The notes: generated by a model not told the origin, from the letters alone. DNA of 10,349 bases from Sedimenticola sp. (GCA_027041035.1 JALULB010000187.1:1-10349), one strand, 5' to 3'; shown: positions 1 to 5,644, counted from the first letter of the stretch. Program-made: numbers and translations.

Positions 1-123
1 CGAAGAAGGCTTCGAGGCTGCGGTTGTTGACGGTGATCTGACCGCTGCCGGCCGCGCGCGTATTCCTGACGGCCGGCAGCGGTCAGATCACCGTCAACAA
101 CCGCAGCCTCGAAGCCTTCTTCG
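1..123. repeat. Terminal fold-back inverted repeat (probable chimera)
   Basis: Bases 1-54 are the exact reverse complement of 70-123, with a 15-nt spacer (55-69). The right arm is coding sequence of ribosomal protein S9 in its proper frame. The left arm is the same sequence turned round, and it puts an in-frame stop (TGA, 39-41) where S9 should continue. A perfect inverted copy of a conserved coding segment at the very end of a contig is the usual signature of a template-switch chimera or assembly fold-back, not of a biological palindrome. A second fold-back at the other end supports this. Confidence 0.9.
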
Positions 124-398
124 GTCGCGAAACCGCTCGCATGGTCGTCCGCCAGGCGCTGGAAGTCACCGAGATGGCGGACAAGGTCGACATCAAGGCC
201 ACCGTGCGTGGCGGCGGCATCACCGGCCAGGCCGGCGCCCTGCGTCACGGTATCGCCCGCGCGCTGACCGACTACGACGAGAACCTGCGCTCCCCGCTGC
301 GCAAGGCCGGTTTCCTGACTCGCGACGCGCGCATGGTGGAACGCAAGAAGGTTGGCCTGCACAAGGCGCGCAAGCGTCCGCAATACTCGAAACGTTAA
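54..398 (+). CDS. rpsI: 30S ribosomal protein S9, 5'-truncated
   Basis: Structural protein of the 30S subunit; its C-terminal tail reaches the P-site tRNA. The readable frame begins [20 protein letters not shown] and runs through the conserved [30 protein letters not shown] and [20 protein letters not shown] segments to the invariant basic C-terminus ending QYSKR, then TAA at 396-398. About 114 residues are present. The family is about 130 residues long, so roughly 15 N-terminal residues are missing because the contig folds back here. The ATG at 141 is an internal methionine, not the start. In gammaproteobacteria rpsI normally follows rplM, which would lie upstream of this contig. The identification is certain; the left boundary (codon at 54) is simply where genuine sequence seems to begin. 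Confidence 0.96.
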   Translation, partial: ARVFLTAGSGQITVNNRSLEAFFGRETARMVVRQALEVTEMADKVDIKATVRGGGITGQAGALRHGIARALTDYDENLRSPLRKAGFLTRDARMVERKKVGLHKARKRPQYSKR

Positions 399-463
399 TC
401 GAGGTCTCCCGGTTGCCACCCCGCTGTACACGATGGGCGCAAATGGGAGTCGGATCGGATTAT

Positions 464-537
464 TGGGGAATCGTCTAGCGGCAGGACTGCGGACTCTGAC
501 TCCGCCAACCAAGGTTCGAATCCTTGTTCCCCAGCCA
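464..537 (+). tRNA. tRNA-Gln (anticodon CTG), CCA encoded
   Basis: A full cloverleaf can be drawn. The acceptor stem is TGGGGAA (464-470) with TTCCCCA (527-533). The anticodon stem is GCGGA/TCCGC around the loop CTCTGAC, giving anticodon CTG, which reads CAG. The T arm is CAAGG-TTCGAAT-CCTTG (510-526). The discriminator is G534 and CCA is encoded at 535-537. The weak U1-A72 pair and G73 are the identity signature of bacterial tRNA-Gln. The gene lies 65 bp after rpsI on the same strand. No convincing promoter is visible between them, so it may be co-transcribed with rpsI and processed out. Confidence 0.96.
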
Positions 538-540
538 ATT

Positions 541-574
541 AAAAAGCCAGTTGAAGCCTTTCAACTGGCTTTTT
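541..574. terminator. Rho-independent, bidirectional terminator
   Basis: The stem AAGCCAGTTGAA (544-555) pairs perfectly with TTCAACTGGCTT (560-571) around the loop GCCT. An A run precedes it and a T run follows it, so a U tract forms in either direction. It starts four bases after the CCA of tRNA-Gln and ends 24 bp from the stop codon of convergent apaG, so it should end both transcripts. Confidence 0.93.
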
Positions 575-597
575 CTTTGTCGGTAAAAGGGGTTCGA

Positions 598-981
598 TCA
601 GTGCAGGGTTCTCGGCATCGACAGAATAAACTGCTCGATTCGCGCATCGAACATCTCGCCGTCACTGGAAACCATGCCATAGCTTCCGCGCATGCTGCCG
701 ACCGGCGTTTCCAACATCGTGCCACTGGTATAGCGGAACGCCTCTCCCGGGCGTAGATTCGGCTGCTCGCCGACCACGCCCTTGCCCTTCACCTCCTGCA
801 CCTTGCCATTCGCATCGGTGATGATCCAGTGGCGTGTCAACAATTGGGCCGGTTTCCGCCCCGAATTGCGTATCGTAATGGTGTAGGAGAAGACGTAGCG
901 ATCATCGATCGGATCGGACTGATCCTCGATAAACTGCGTCTCAACGCTGACGACAATCTGTTTTTCAGGCACTTCGGTCAT
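598..981 (-). CDS. apaG: ApaG family protein
   Basis: A 127-residue protein of the ApaG (DUF525) family, a small all-beta immunoglobulin-like fold. It is often annotated as a cobalt/magnesium efflux-associated protein from early genetics, but its biochemical role is not settled. Family features visible: VSVETQFIEDQSDP near the N-terminus, YTITIRNSGRKPAQLLTRHWIITDANG, VKGKGVVGEQPNLRPGEAFRYTSGT, and MRGSYGM followed by F.L near the C-terminus. The length fits the family (about 125). The ATG at 981 is preferred over a GTG nine bases upstream, because it gives the usual short N-terminus; a weak GGAT lies about 10 nt ahead of it. In E. coli apaG sits directly before apaH. Here apaH is at 4814 on the other strand, so the pair has been separated. 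Confidence 0.95.
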   Translation of the reverse strand: MTEVPEKQIVVSVETQFIEDQSDPIDDRYVFSYTITIRNSGRKPAQLLTRHWIITDANGKVQEVKGKGVVGEQPNLRPGEAFRYTSGTMLETPVGSMRGSYGMVSSDGEMFDARIEQFILSMPRTLH

Positions 982-1074
982 TCTATTCACTATCCAGCAG
1001 GGGTGATCCTTACGCCCGACACCCCGCCGATCGATGGCGAGGGGGCAAAGAAATCACTGAAAAATGGCGTCCAG

Positions 1075-1212
1075 GGATCTGTCGGATTCAGGGAATCTCA
1101 GCGAGAAAGCAGGGCAAGCCCCCGACCTTTCGAAGCGAATAGTGGTGGCTATTTCAACGAAAAGACCGGTAAACCCAACCGCCTCGGTAGACTACCCTAA
1201 CCCGGAAATCTC
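1075..1212 (+). repeat. Palindromic repeat copy R0 (decayed)
   Basis: This stretch aligns along its length with the repeats at 1951-2116 and 4530-4743. Its left end, GGATCTGTCGG, matches their GGAG-type terminus. GCGAATAGT...GGCTATTTCAACGA (1135-1160) matches their core hairpin, and CCTCGGTAG...CCCTAACCCGG (1182-1204) matches their right arm. The arms no longer pair well and the termini are eroded, so this is the oldest copy of the three. It fills most of the gap between apaG and the ankyrin gene; no convincing gene is present in that gap (982-1422). Confidence 0.65.
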
Positions 1213-1241
1213 ATAAATTTGCGCGATGATCGCGCTGCATA

Positions 1242-1320
1242 TTGATTCCACAAGCAATTTTCCGAAGGCGTCGCATACCCGCGAGTACGCGCAACTGAAG
1301 AAAATTGCTTGTGGAATCAA
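1242..1320. repeat. Perfect 21-bp inverted repeat with 37-nt spacer
   Basis: Arm 1242-1262 (starting TTGATTCCACAAGC) is the exact reverse complement of arm 1300-1320 (ending GCTTGTGGAATCAA), with spacer 1263-1299 between them. The arms are AT-richer than their surroundings. There is no T tract after it, no flanking direct duplication, and no coding potential. A smaller perfect palindrome, GCGCGAT-G-ATCGCGC, lies just upstream at 1221-1235. It may be a miniature element, a recombination site or an extruding hairpin; nothing here decides. Confidence 0.8.
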
Positions 1321-1366
1321 GAGGCAAGCGAGGGCGCGTGCAATGCGTTAAGTTTCCGGGCTAAAC

Positions 1367-1395
1367 CCGACAGGCTCCTGGCCGCCGATTATAAC
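1367..1395 (+). promoter_or_regulatory. Probable sigma70 promoter of the ankyrin gene
   Basis: CCGACA (1367-1372, four of six with TTGACA) is followed after 17 bp by TATAAC (1390-1395, five of six with TATAAT). It would start transcription near 1402, about 20 nt before the ATG at 1423. It is inferred from spacing and match only. Confidence 0.5.
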
Positions 1396-1422
1396 TCAGA
1401 CCACCACCTCCGGCCCGCCATC

Positions 1423-1953
1423 ATGACCTTGCGTGTTGTTACGTTATTCTCCCTGTTGCTCAGCCTTTCGGTCAGCCAGGCCGGCGACGCCGATCAGCTG
1501 TTGGCGGCGGCCTCTCTTGGCCGCTATCGGCAACTGACGGACCTGATCACCGACGGCGTGGATGTGAATGCGAAGAACGCCGCCGGCAAGCCCGCGTTGT
1601 CGCTCGCCACCTATTTTGGCAACACGATGAGCGTTCGCGCCCTGCTCGGCGCCGGTGCGAACCCGAACCAGGCCGACAGCCTCGGCAATACCGCGCTGAT
1701 GGACGCCGCCGCCAGCGGACGGGTCGCGATCATTCAGCTACTGATCGAAGCCGGCGCCGACGTGAATCTGAAGAACAACATGGGCCTGAGCGCGCTGGCG
1801 CGCGCGACCAACGCTCACAATGCCATCCAGGTGACAGAGTTGCTGAAAAAAGCCGGCGCGGTGGAAGACAAGCCGAAGGAGCCGGAGGGCGACCCCGATG
1901 CCGAAGCCGATCCGGAGAAAAGCAAGGGGAAACCCGCAGAACCCACGGACTAG
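1423..1953 (+). CDS. Exported ankyrin-repeat protein
   Basis: A 176-residue protein with a probable Sec signal peptide: short basic start, hydrophobic core VVTLFSLLLSLSV, and likely cleavage after SQA (residue 20). The mature part holds about four ankyrin repeats (roughly 22-50, 54-83, 87-116 and 120-146), with the family phrases LLGAGANPNQAD, GNTALMDAAASGR and LLIEAGADVNLKN. A Pro/Glu/Asp-rich, probably disordered tail fills 148-176. Ankyrin repeats bind proteins, so a periplasmic partner is likely, but none is indicated by the neighbours. ATG 1423 is chosen because it begins the signal peptide and follows the promoter closely; an in-frame GTG/ATG extension further upstream would run into the inverted repeat. 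No good Shine-Dalgarno is visible. The stop TAG (1951-1953) is also the first three bases of repeat R1. Specific function unknown. Confidence 0.88.
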   Translation: MTLRVVTLFSLLLSLSVSQAGDADQLLAAASLGRYRQLTDLITDGVDVNAKNAAGKPALSLATYFGNTMSVRALLGAGANPNQADSLGNTALMDAAASGRVAIIQLLIEAGADVNLKNNMGLSALARATNAHNAIQVTELLKKAGAVEDKPKEPEGDPDAEADPEKSKGKPAEPTD

Positions 1954-2116
1954 GAGGCTGTCGGATTATGGATGAATCTACTGCGAAGATGGGAGAGCGG
2001 CCCAAATATCCCCGTTTTTTCGTTACATAGGCCCACTATGCGCCTCAAAACCGGGAACATTTGGCCTCGCTCTCCCACCTCCTCGCTACGATCCCCCATA
2101 ACCCGACAGCCTCCTA
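1951..2116 (-). mobile_element. Palindromic miniature repeat copy R1
   Basis: A 166-bp near-palindrome. The first 14 bases (TAGGAGGCTGTCGG) pair perfectly with the last 14 (CCGACAGCCTCCTA), and imperfect pairing continues for about 60 bp per arm (1951-2014 with 2052-2116). At the centre is a small hairpin, CATAG-gccca-CTATG (2026-2040). Ends and core match R2 (4530-4743) in the opposite orientation. The flanks are compatible with a TA target duplication: removing the element restores GAC-TAG, so the ankyrin stop codon would exist with or without it. It encodes nothing and looks like a non-autonomous transposable element; the hairpin could also stop ankyrin transcription. Confidence 0.75.
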
Positions 2117-2206
2117 GCCAAAATATCGAGAAAGCTCAGAAACGGGCCTGTTCCGCATCCCATTCAGAGGCGAGCAAGCACGTGCCGATATGGTAAAGTG
2201 AGCGCT

Positions 2207-2424
2207 TTATTTTCGTAACTACTCAGCTAACCGCCGAAATGCGCCAGCTCTGCGTTCAAGAATGGTCATTTACACTTGTAAACCGGCAATTGCTCCTGCA
2301 TTGCCCTAATAAGTTACATCCCTGTAACGATCACATTTTGCCTTGATCTGACGCACTTCAGCGGCGATCTGAGCAGTTACCCTTTATTTCATTTGATCTG
2401 CTCGCTGAGTAGTTACTTATTTTC
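2207..2424. mobile_element. IS66-like miniature element with 8-bp target duplication
   Basis: The element proper is 2215-2416 (202 bp). It begins GTAACTACTCAGC and ends with the exact reverse complement GCTGAGTAGTTAC. It is flanked by the identical octamer TTATTTTC on both sides (2207-2214 and 2417-2424). Termini starting GTAA together with 8-bp duplications are characteristic of the IS66 family. There is no transposase, so it would be a non-autonomous derivative. A second, diverged copy of the right terminus (GATCTGAGCAGTTAC, 2366-2380) lies inside it, followed by a similar AT-rich flank; this suggests a small tandem duplication at that end. The element ends 21 bp before the dehydrogenase start codon and must have separated that gene from its original upstream region. 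Confidence 0.78.
2283..2328 (-). repeat. Two-hairpin module, copy 1 (CsrA-motif-like loops)
   Basis: 46 nt lying inside the IS66-like element; 37 of 46 positions match 4668-4713 read in the opposite orientation, with no gaps. Read on the minus strand it gives hairpin GTTACA-GGGA-TGTAAC (2328-2313), then a hairpin with AGGA in the loop (GCAGGAGC), closed by GGCAAT/ATTGCC with one bulged base. A third small hairpin, TTTACA-CT-TGTAAA, abuts it at 2269-2282. The stem changes between copies are compensatory. Confidence 0.7.
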
Positions 2425-2437
2425 ACGGGTTGCGCAC

Positions 2438-3376
2438 ATGACAAAAGGCTTCAGGGTCGGCGTGGTTGGCGTCGGCTATCTCGGCAGATTCCATGCCCTG
2501 ATCTGGTCGCGCCTGGCGGGCGCGGAGCTGGTCGGTGTCGTCGATACCCATACCGAGGCCGCCGAGAAGGTCGCCGAGGAAGCCGGCTGCCGTGCCTATC
2601 CCGATGCTGCCGCATTGATCGATGCCGGCCTGGACGCAGTCAGTATCGTGGTGCCGACCAGCCTGCACCGCGAGATCAGCCTGCCGTTCCTCCACGCGGG
2701 CATCCATATGCTGCTGGAAAAGCCGATCGCGGACAGCCGCGAGAACGCGGAAGCCATCGTCTCGGCGGCGACTCGCGCTGGCGTGATACTCCAGATCGGC
2801 CACCTGGAACGCTTCAACGCCGGCATCATGGCACTGGCGCAACGCATCCAGCAACCGCGCTTCATCGAGGCGCACCGCATGGGCGGCTTCGTCGATCGCG
2901 CCACCGATGTCGATGTGGTCTCCGACTTGATGATCCACGACATCGACATCATCCTGTCGTTGGTGCAGTCCGAGATCGTGCACATCTCCGCCGCCGGCAC
3001 GCCGGTGCTGACCGAACACGTCGACATCGCCAATGCCCGGCTGGAGTTTGCCAACGGCGCGGTGGCGAATGTCATCGCCAGCCGCGTCTCCGAGAACCGC
3101 CTGCGACGCATCCGGGTCTTCGAACCCAAGCGTTATCAATCCCTGGATTTCATCGAGCAGACGCTAGACCTGGCCTGGCCGGAGCCGCGCGACGACAGGA
3201 AGTGGCCCGAGATCGTCACCGAGCGCGTCGCGATCGAGCCGGTCAAGCCCCTGGATGCCGAGATCGCCGCCTTCATGAACTGCTGCCAAAGCCATGCGCG
3301 TCCGCTGGTCAGCGGCGAGGACGGCCTGGCCGCGCTGGATGTCGCCTTGCAAGTCAAACAGAAGATCACCACATGA
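2438..3376 (+). CDS. Gfo/Idh/MocA oxidoreductase, GnnA-like UDP-GlcNAc 3-dehydrogenase
   Basis: A 312-residue NAD(P)-dependent dehydrogenase. The N-terminal Rossmann fold has GVVGVGYLGRFHA (GxGxxG, residues 8-20) and an acidic strand end VVDTH (34-38) suggesting NAD preference. The family EKP motif is at 94-96 (LLEKPIA), QIGHLERFN at 119-127, and the catalytic-region HD in DLMIHDIDI at 167-168. The next gene is a sugar aminotransferase that overlaps it by 4 bp. Inferred role: oxidising the 3-OH of UDP-GlcNAc to a 3-keto sugar that the partner then aminates, as GnnA/GnnB do in Acidithiobacillus to make lipid A with 2,3-diamino-glucose. A WbpB-type role on UDP-GlcNAcA for O-antigen is the main alternative. 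ATG 2438 is used because the Rossmann strand starts directly after it; a TTG at 2393 would lie inside the mobile element. Family certain, substrate inferred. Confidence 0.9.
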   Translation: MTKGFRVGVVGVGYLGRFHALIWSRLAGAELVGVVDTHTEAAEKVAEEAGCRAYPDAAALIDAGLDAVSIVVPTSLHREISLPFLHAGIHMLLEKPIADSRENAEAIVSAATRAGVILQIGHLERFNAGIMALAQRIQQPRFIEAHRMGGFVDRATDVDVVSDLMIHDIDIILSLVQSEIVHISAAGTPVLTEHVDIANARLEFANGAVANVIASRVSENRLRRIRVFEPKRYQSLDFIEQTLDLAWPEPRDDRKWPEIVTERVAIEPVKPLDAEIAAFMNCCQSHARPLVSGEDGLAALDVALQVKQKITT

Positions 3377-4485
3377 ACTCAGTCAGCAATCCCATCCCTT
3401 ACCTGCGCCTGCAACAGGAATACACCGAGCTGCGGGATGCATGGTTCGCGCATATCGATGAAGCCGGCGCCAGCGGCGCCTTCATCCTCGGCCCGGAGGT
3501 CAGCGCCTTCGAACGCGAGGCCGCCGACTATCTCGGCGCGCGCCACGCGATCGCCGTCGCGAATGGCACCGAGGCGCTGGTGCTGTCGCTGCGCGCGCTC
3601 GACATCGGACCCGGCGACGAAGTCATCACCACGCCCTTTACCTTCTACGCCACCGCCGAGGCGATCAGCCTGGTCGGCGCGACACCGGTATTCGTCGACA
3701 TCCGCGAGGACAGCTTCAACATCGATCCGGAATGCATCGAAGCGGCCATCACCCCGGCGACCCGCGCGATCCTGCCGGTACACATCTTCGGCCACCCCGC
3801 CGACATGAGCGCCATCGACACCCTGGCGAAGAAACACGGCCTGAAGGTCATCGAGGACGCCGCCCAGGCGTTTGGCGCGGAGCACGCGGGCGCCAAGGTC
3901 GGCAGCCTGAGCGATTGCGGCTGCTTCAGCTTCTACCCGACCAAGGTGCTCGGCTGCTACGGCGATGGCGGACTGATCGCGACCAGCGACGACGCGCTCC
4001 GCGAGCGACTGCTACGACTGCGCAATCACGGCGCCACGGCACCGTTCATCCACGCGGAAGTCGGCTACAACAGCCGGCTAGACGCCATCCAGGCGGCGCT
4101 GTTGCGCATCAAACTGCGCGACCTCGACGCGGCCGTCGCGAGCCGCCAGCGCATCGCCGAGCGCTATACCGAACAGCTTGCGACGAGTGACTGCGTCTGT
4201 CCATCGTTGCCGGCGAACGGCCAACATGCCTTCAACCTGTATACCATCCGCCACCCACGCCGCGACGCGTTGCGCGAGATGCTGAACGCGCGACAGATCG
4301 GCAACAGCCAATGCTACCCGGAAGGCCTGCATCTGCAACCGGTGCATGCCTCGCTGGGTTACCGGCCGGGCAGCCTGCCGGTGGTGGAACGGCTCTGCCA
4401 CGAGACCCTGTCGCTACCGATATTCCCCGGTCTGCGCGACGATGAAATCGACAGGCTGTGTGAATTGTTAAATCAGATGCAGTGA
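3373..4485 (+). CDS. DegT/DnrJ/EryC1/StrS aminotransferase, GnnB-like
   Basis: A 370-residue PLP-dependent nucleotide-sugar aminotransferase of fold type I. Visible motifs: ILGPEVSAFEREAADYLGARHAIAVANGTEAL (38-69, PLP-phosphate region), GDEVITTPFTFYATAEAI (81-98), VIEDAAQAFGAEH (159-171, with D162 expected to hold the PLP pyridine nitrogen), and FSFYPTKVLGCYGDGG (185-200), where K191 is the Schiff-base lysine. The length is typical. It starts at ATG 3373 inside the stop of the dehydrogenase gene (ATGA overlap), so the two are translationally coupled and should act in sequence. Likely reaction: glutamate-dependent amination of a UDP-3-keto-GlcNAc to UDP-GlcNAc3N, feeding LpxA for amide-linked lipid A. 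A WbpE-type role for O-antigen sugars cannot be excluded. A weak ACCGG/CCGGT hairpin (4485-4499) follows but lacks a T tract. Confidence 0.92.
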   Translation: MNSVSNPIPYLRLQQEYTELRDAWFAHIDEAGASGAFILGPEVSAFEREAADYLGARHAIAVANGTEALVLSLRALDIGPGDEVITTPFTFYATAEAISLVGATPVFVDIREDSFNIDPECIEAAITPATRAILPVHIFGHPADMSAIDTLAKKHGLKVIEDAAQAFGAEHAGAKVGSLSDCGCFSFYPTKVLGCYGDGGLIATSDDALRERLLRLRNHGATAPFIHAEVGYNSRLDAIQAALLRIKLRDLDAAVASRQRIAERYTEQLATSDCVCPSLPANGQHAFNLYTIRHPRRDALREMLNARQIGNSQCYPEGLHLQPVHASLGYRPGSLPVVERLCHETLSLPIFPGLRDDEIDRLCELLNQMQ

Positions 4486-4529
4486 CCGGAAAACCCGGTA
4501 CTTTGCTGGTAATATTCCCGTATCACCCC

Positions 4530-4743
4530 TAGGAGTCTGTCGGGTTATGGGGGATCGTAGCGAGGGAAAGCTGATGTGAGCGGGATTTCTCCCTGATTTG
4601 AGGCGAATAGTTGCGCTATTTAACGAGAATCAGGGGGGAATCCAGCCAAATTCAGCTTTTCCGCACGCCTACAGGGATGTAGGTAGGTAGAGCATTGCAG
4701 GAGCAATTGCCGGGTAGGTTCTCTATTCTCAGACAGCCTCCTA
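4530..4743 (+). mobile_element. Palindromic miniature repeat copy R2 (composite)
   Basis: 214 bp from TAGGAGTCTGTCGGG to CAGACAGCCTCCTA, bounded by TA on both sides. The left part (GGTTATGGGGGATCGTAGCGAGG, 4543-4565) matches the right arm of R1 inverted. The core GAGGCGAATAG-ttgcg-CTATTTAACGA (4600-4626) matches the R1 core, with a compensated closing pair. Inner arms GGGAAAGCTGA (4564-4574) and TCAGCTTTTCC (about 4652-4662) pair across it. The right third does not match R1; it holds the two-hairpin module (4668-4713) and a terminus read as GGAGGCTGTCTGAGAATAG from the other strand, different from the left end beyond about 12 bp. It therefore looks like a mosaic of two subfamilies. It fills most of the 328-bp gap between the aminotransferase and apaH; no gene is visible there. 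Confidence 0.75.
4668..4713 (+). repeat. Two-hairpin module, copy 2 (CsrA-motif-like loops)
   Basis: This begins with CCTACA-GGGA-TGTAGG (4668-4683), whose TACAGGGATGT matches 11 of 12 positions of the CsrA/RsmA SELEX consensus RUACARGGAUGU, including the GGA in a hairpin loop. GCAGGAGC (4697-4704) follows, with AGGA in a second loop. It lies on the sense strand downstream of the aminotransferase gene and about 100 nt upstream of apaH. Whether it is transcribed is not shown by the sequence. Confidence 0.65.
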
Positions 4744-4813
4744 CTGTGATCATACGACGACTTTATAGGAAAACCGGCCATGCCCCGGCCATACACGGAA
4801 ACCCGATATCTTC

Positions 4814-5638
4814 ATGACATGCTACGCAATCGGCGACGTCCAAGGCTGCTATGACGAGCTGCGCAAACTGCTCGACAAACTCAAATACGACCCGGCCGAT
4901 GACCGCATCTGGCTATGCGGCGACCTGGTCAATCGTGGCCCCAAATCACTCGAGGTGCTGCGCTTCGTCAAATCGCTCGGGCGATCCGCCGTCAGCGTGC
5001 TCGGCAATCACGACCTGCACCTGCTGGCAAACGCCTACGGCAACGGCAAGCACCGCGAGGACCACACCCTGGACGCCGTGCTGGAAGCACCCGACGCCAG
5101 CGAGCTGATCGACTGGTTGCGCCAGCGCCCGCTGATGCACTCCGACGACCGCCTGGGCACGCACATGATACATGCCGGCCTGCCACCGGAATGGGATATC
5201 CCGAGCGCGCGGCGACGCGCGCGCGAGGTCGAGATCCAACTGCGCGAGAAAGACCCCTCGGACTTCTTCGCCGGGATGTACGGCAACAAACCGGATCGCT
5301 GGAGCGACAAGCTGCAAGGCATGGATCGCCTGCGCTTCATCACCAACTGCTTCACCCGCTTGCGCTACTGCAAACCGAACGGCAAGCTGTGCCTGAAGGA
5401 GAAAGGTCCGATCGGCACCCAGGCGGCGGATTGCCTGCCCTGGTTCCGCGTCCCGAACCGCGCCAGCGCCGGCGAGCGCATCCTCTTCGGTCACTGGTCG
5501 ACACTCGGTTATCATCACGAAGACAATGTCTGGGGGCTGGACAGCGGCTGCCTGTGGGGCGGCGCGTTGACCGCGCTCAATCTGAAACGCTACAAACCGG
5601 TGCGAGTCGACTGTGACCGCATGCGGGAACCCGGTTGA
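4814..5638 (+). CDS. apaH: Symmetrical bis(5'-nucleosyl)-tetraphosphatase ApaH
   Basis: Hydrolyses diadenosine tetraphosphate to two ADP and also removes Np4 caps from bacterial RNA; a cytosolic metallophosphatase of the PPP superfamily. At 274 residues it is close to E. coli ApaH (280). Motifs in order: AIGDVQGCYDEL (5-16), LCGDLVNRGPKS (34-45), VLGNHDLHLLA (62-72), MIHAGLPPEWD (about 118-128), LRFITNCFTRLRYC, ILFGHWSTLG and LDSGCLWGGALTAL. Gln stands at the position of the first-motif His (GDxQG), a substitution common in this family. ATG 4814 is the only start giving the canonical N-terminus; the Shine-Dalgarno is poor. The RDD gene begins 6 bp after its stop, so apaH probably leads the operon that follows. 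A direct repeat CCGGCCAT (4774-4781, 4785-4792) lies in its leader. Confidence 0.97.
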   Translation: MTCYAIGDVQGCYDELRKLLDKLKYDPADDRIWLCGDLVNRGPKSLEVLRFVKSLGRSAVSVLGNHDLHLLANAYGNGKHREDHTLDAVLEAPDASELIDWLRQRPLMHSDDRLGTHMIHAGLPPEWDIPSARRRAREVEIQLREKDPSDFFAGMYGNKPDRWSDKLQGMDRLRFITNCFTRLRYCKPNGKLCLKEKGPIGTQAADCLPWFRVPNRASAGERILFGHWSTLGYHHEDNVWGLDSGCLWGGALTALNLKRYKPVRVDCDRMREPG

Positions 5639-5644
5639 CCACAC

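Noticed and set aside
352..756. 134-codon plus-strand open frame
   Set aside because: It runs out of frame through the end of rpsI, then through tRNA-Gln and the terminator, and into apaG antisense. It has no protein-family character.
829..1200. 123-codon plus-strand open frame antisense to apaG
   Set aside because: It overlaps apaG on the other strand and ends inside repeat R0. No start signal or recognisable composition.
1242..1320. Integron attC site or CRISPR repeat
   Set aside because: The arms pair perfectly, without the extrahelical bases and GTTRRRY/RYYYAAC core of attC, and there is only one unit, so no array.
2393..2437. TTG start giving the dehydrogenase 15 extra residues
   Set aside because: The extension lies mostly inside the mobile element, and the Rossmann fold begins right after ATG 2438.
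3202..3372. Upstream extension of the aminotransferase frame
   Set aside because: It lies within the dehydrogenase gene and reads as low-complexity Arg-rich sequence; the ATG at 3373 gives the normal family N-terminus and an ATGA overlap.
4485..4499. ACCGG-aaaac-CCGGT hairpin after the aminotransferase as a terminator
   Set aside because: Only 5 bp of stem and no T run after it; not supportable as an intrinsic terminator.
1075..4743. Cis-regulatory riboswitches in the long gaps
   Set aside because: The structured stretches are accounted for by repeats present in several copies and orientations, not by a recognisable riboswitch class.
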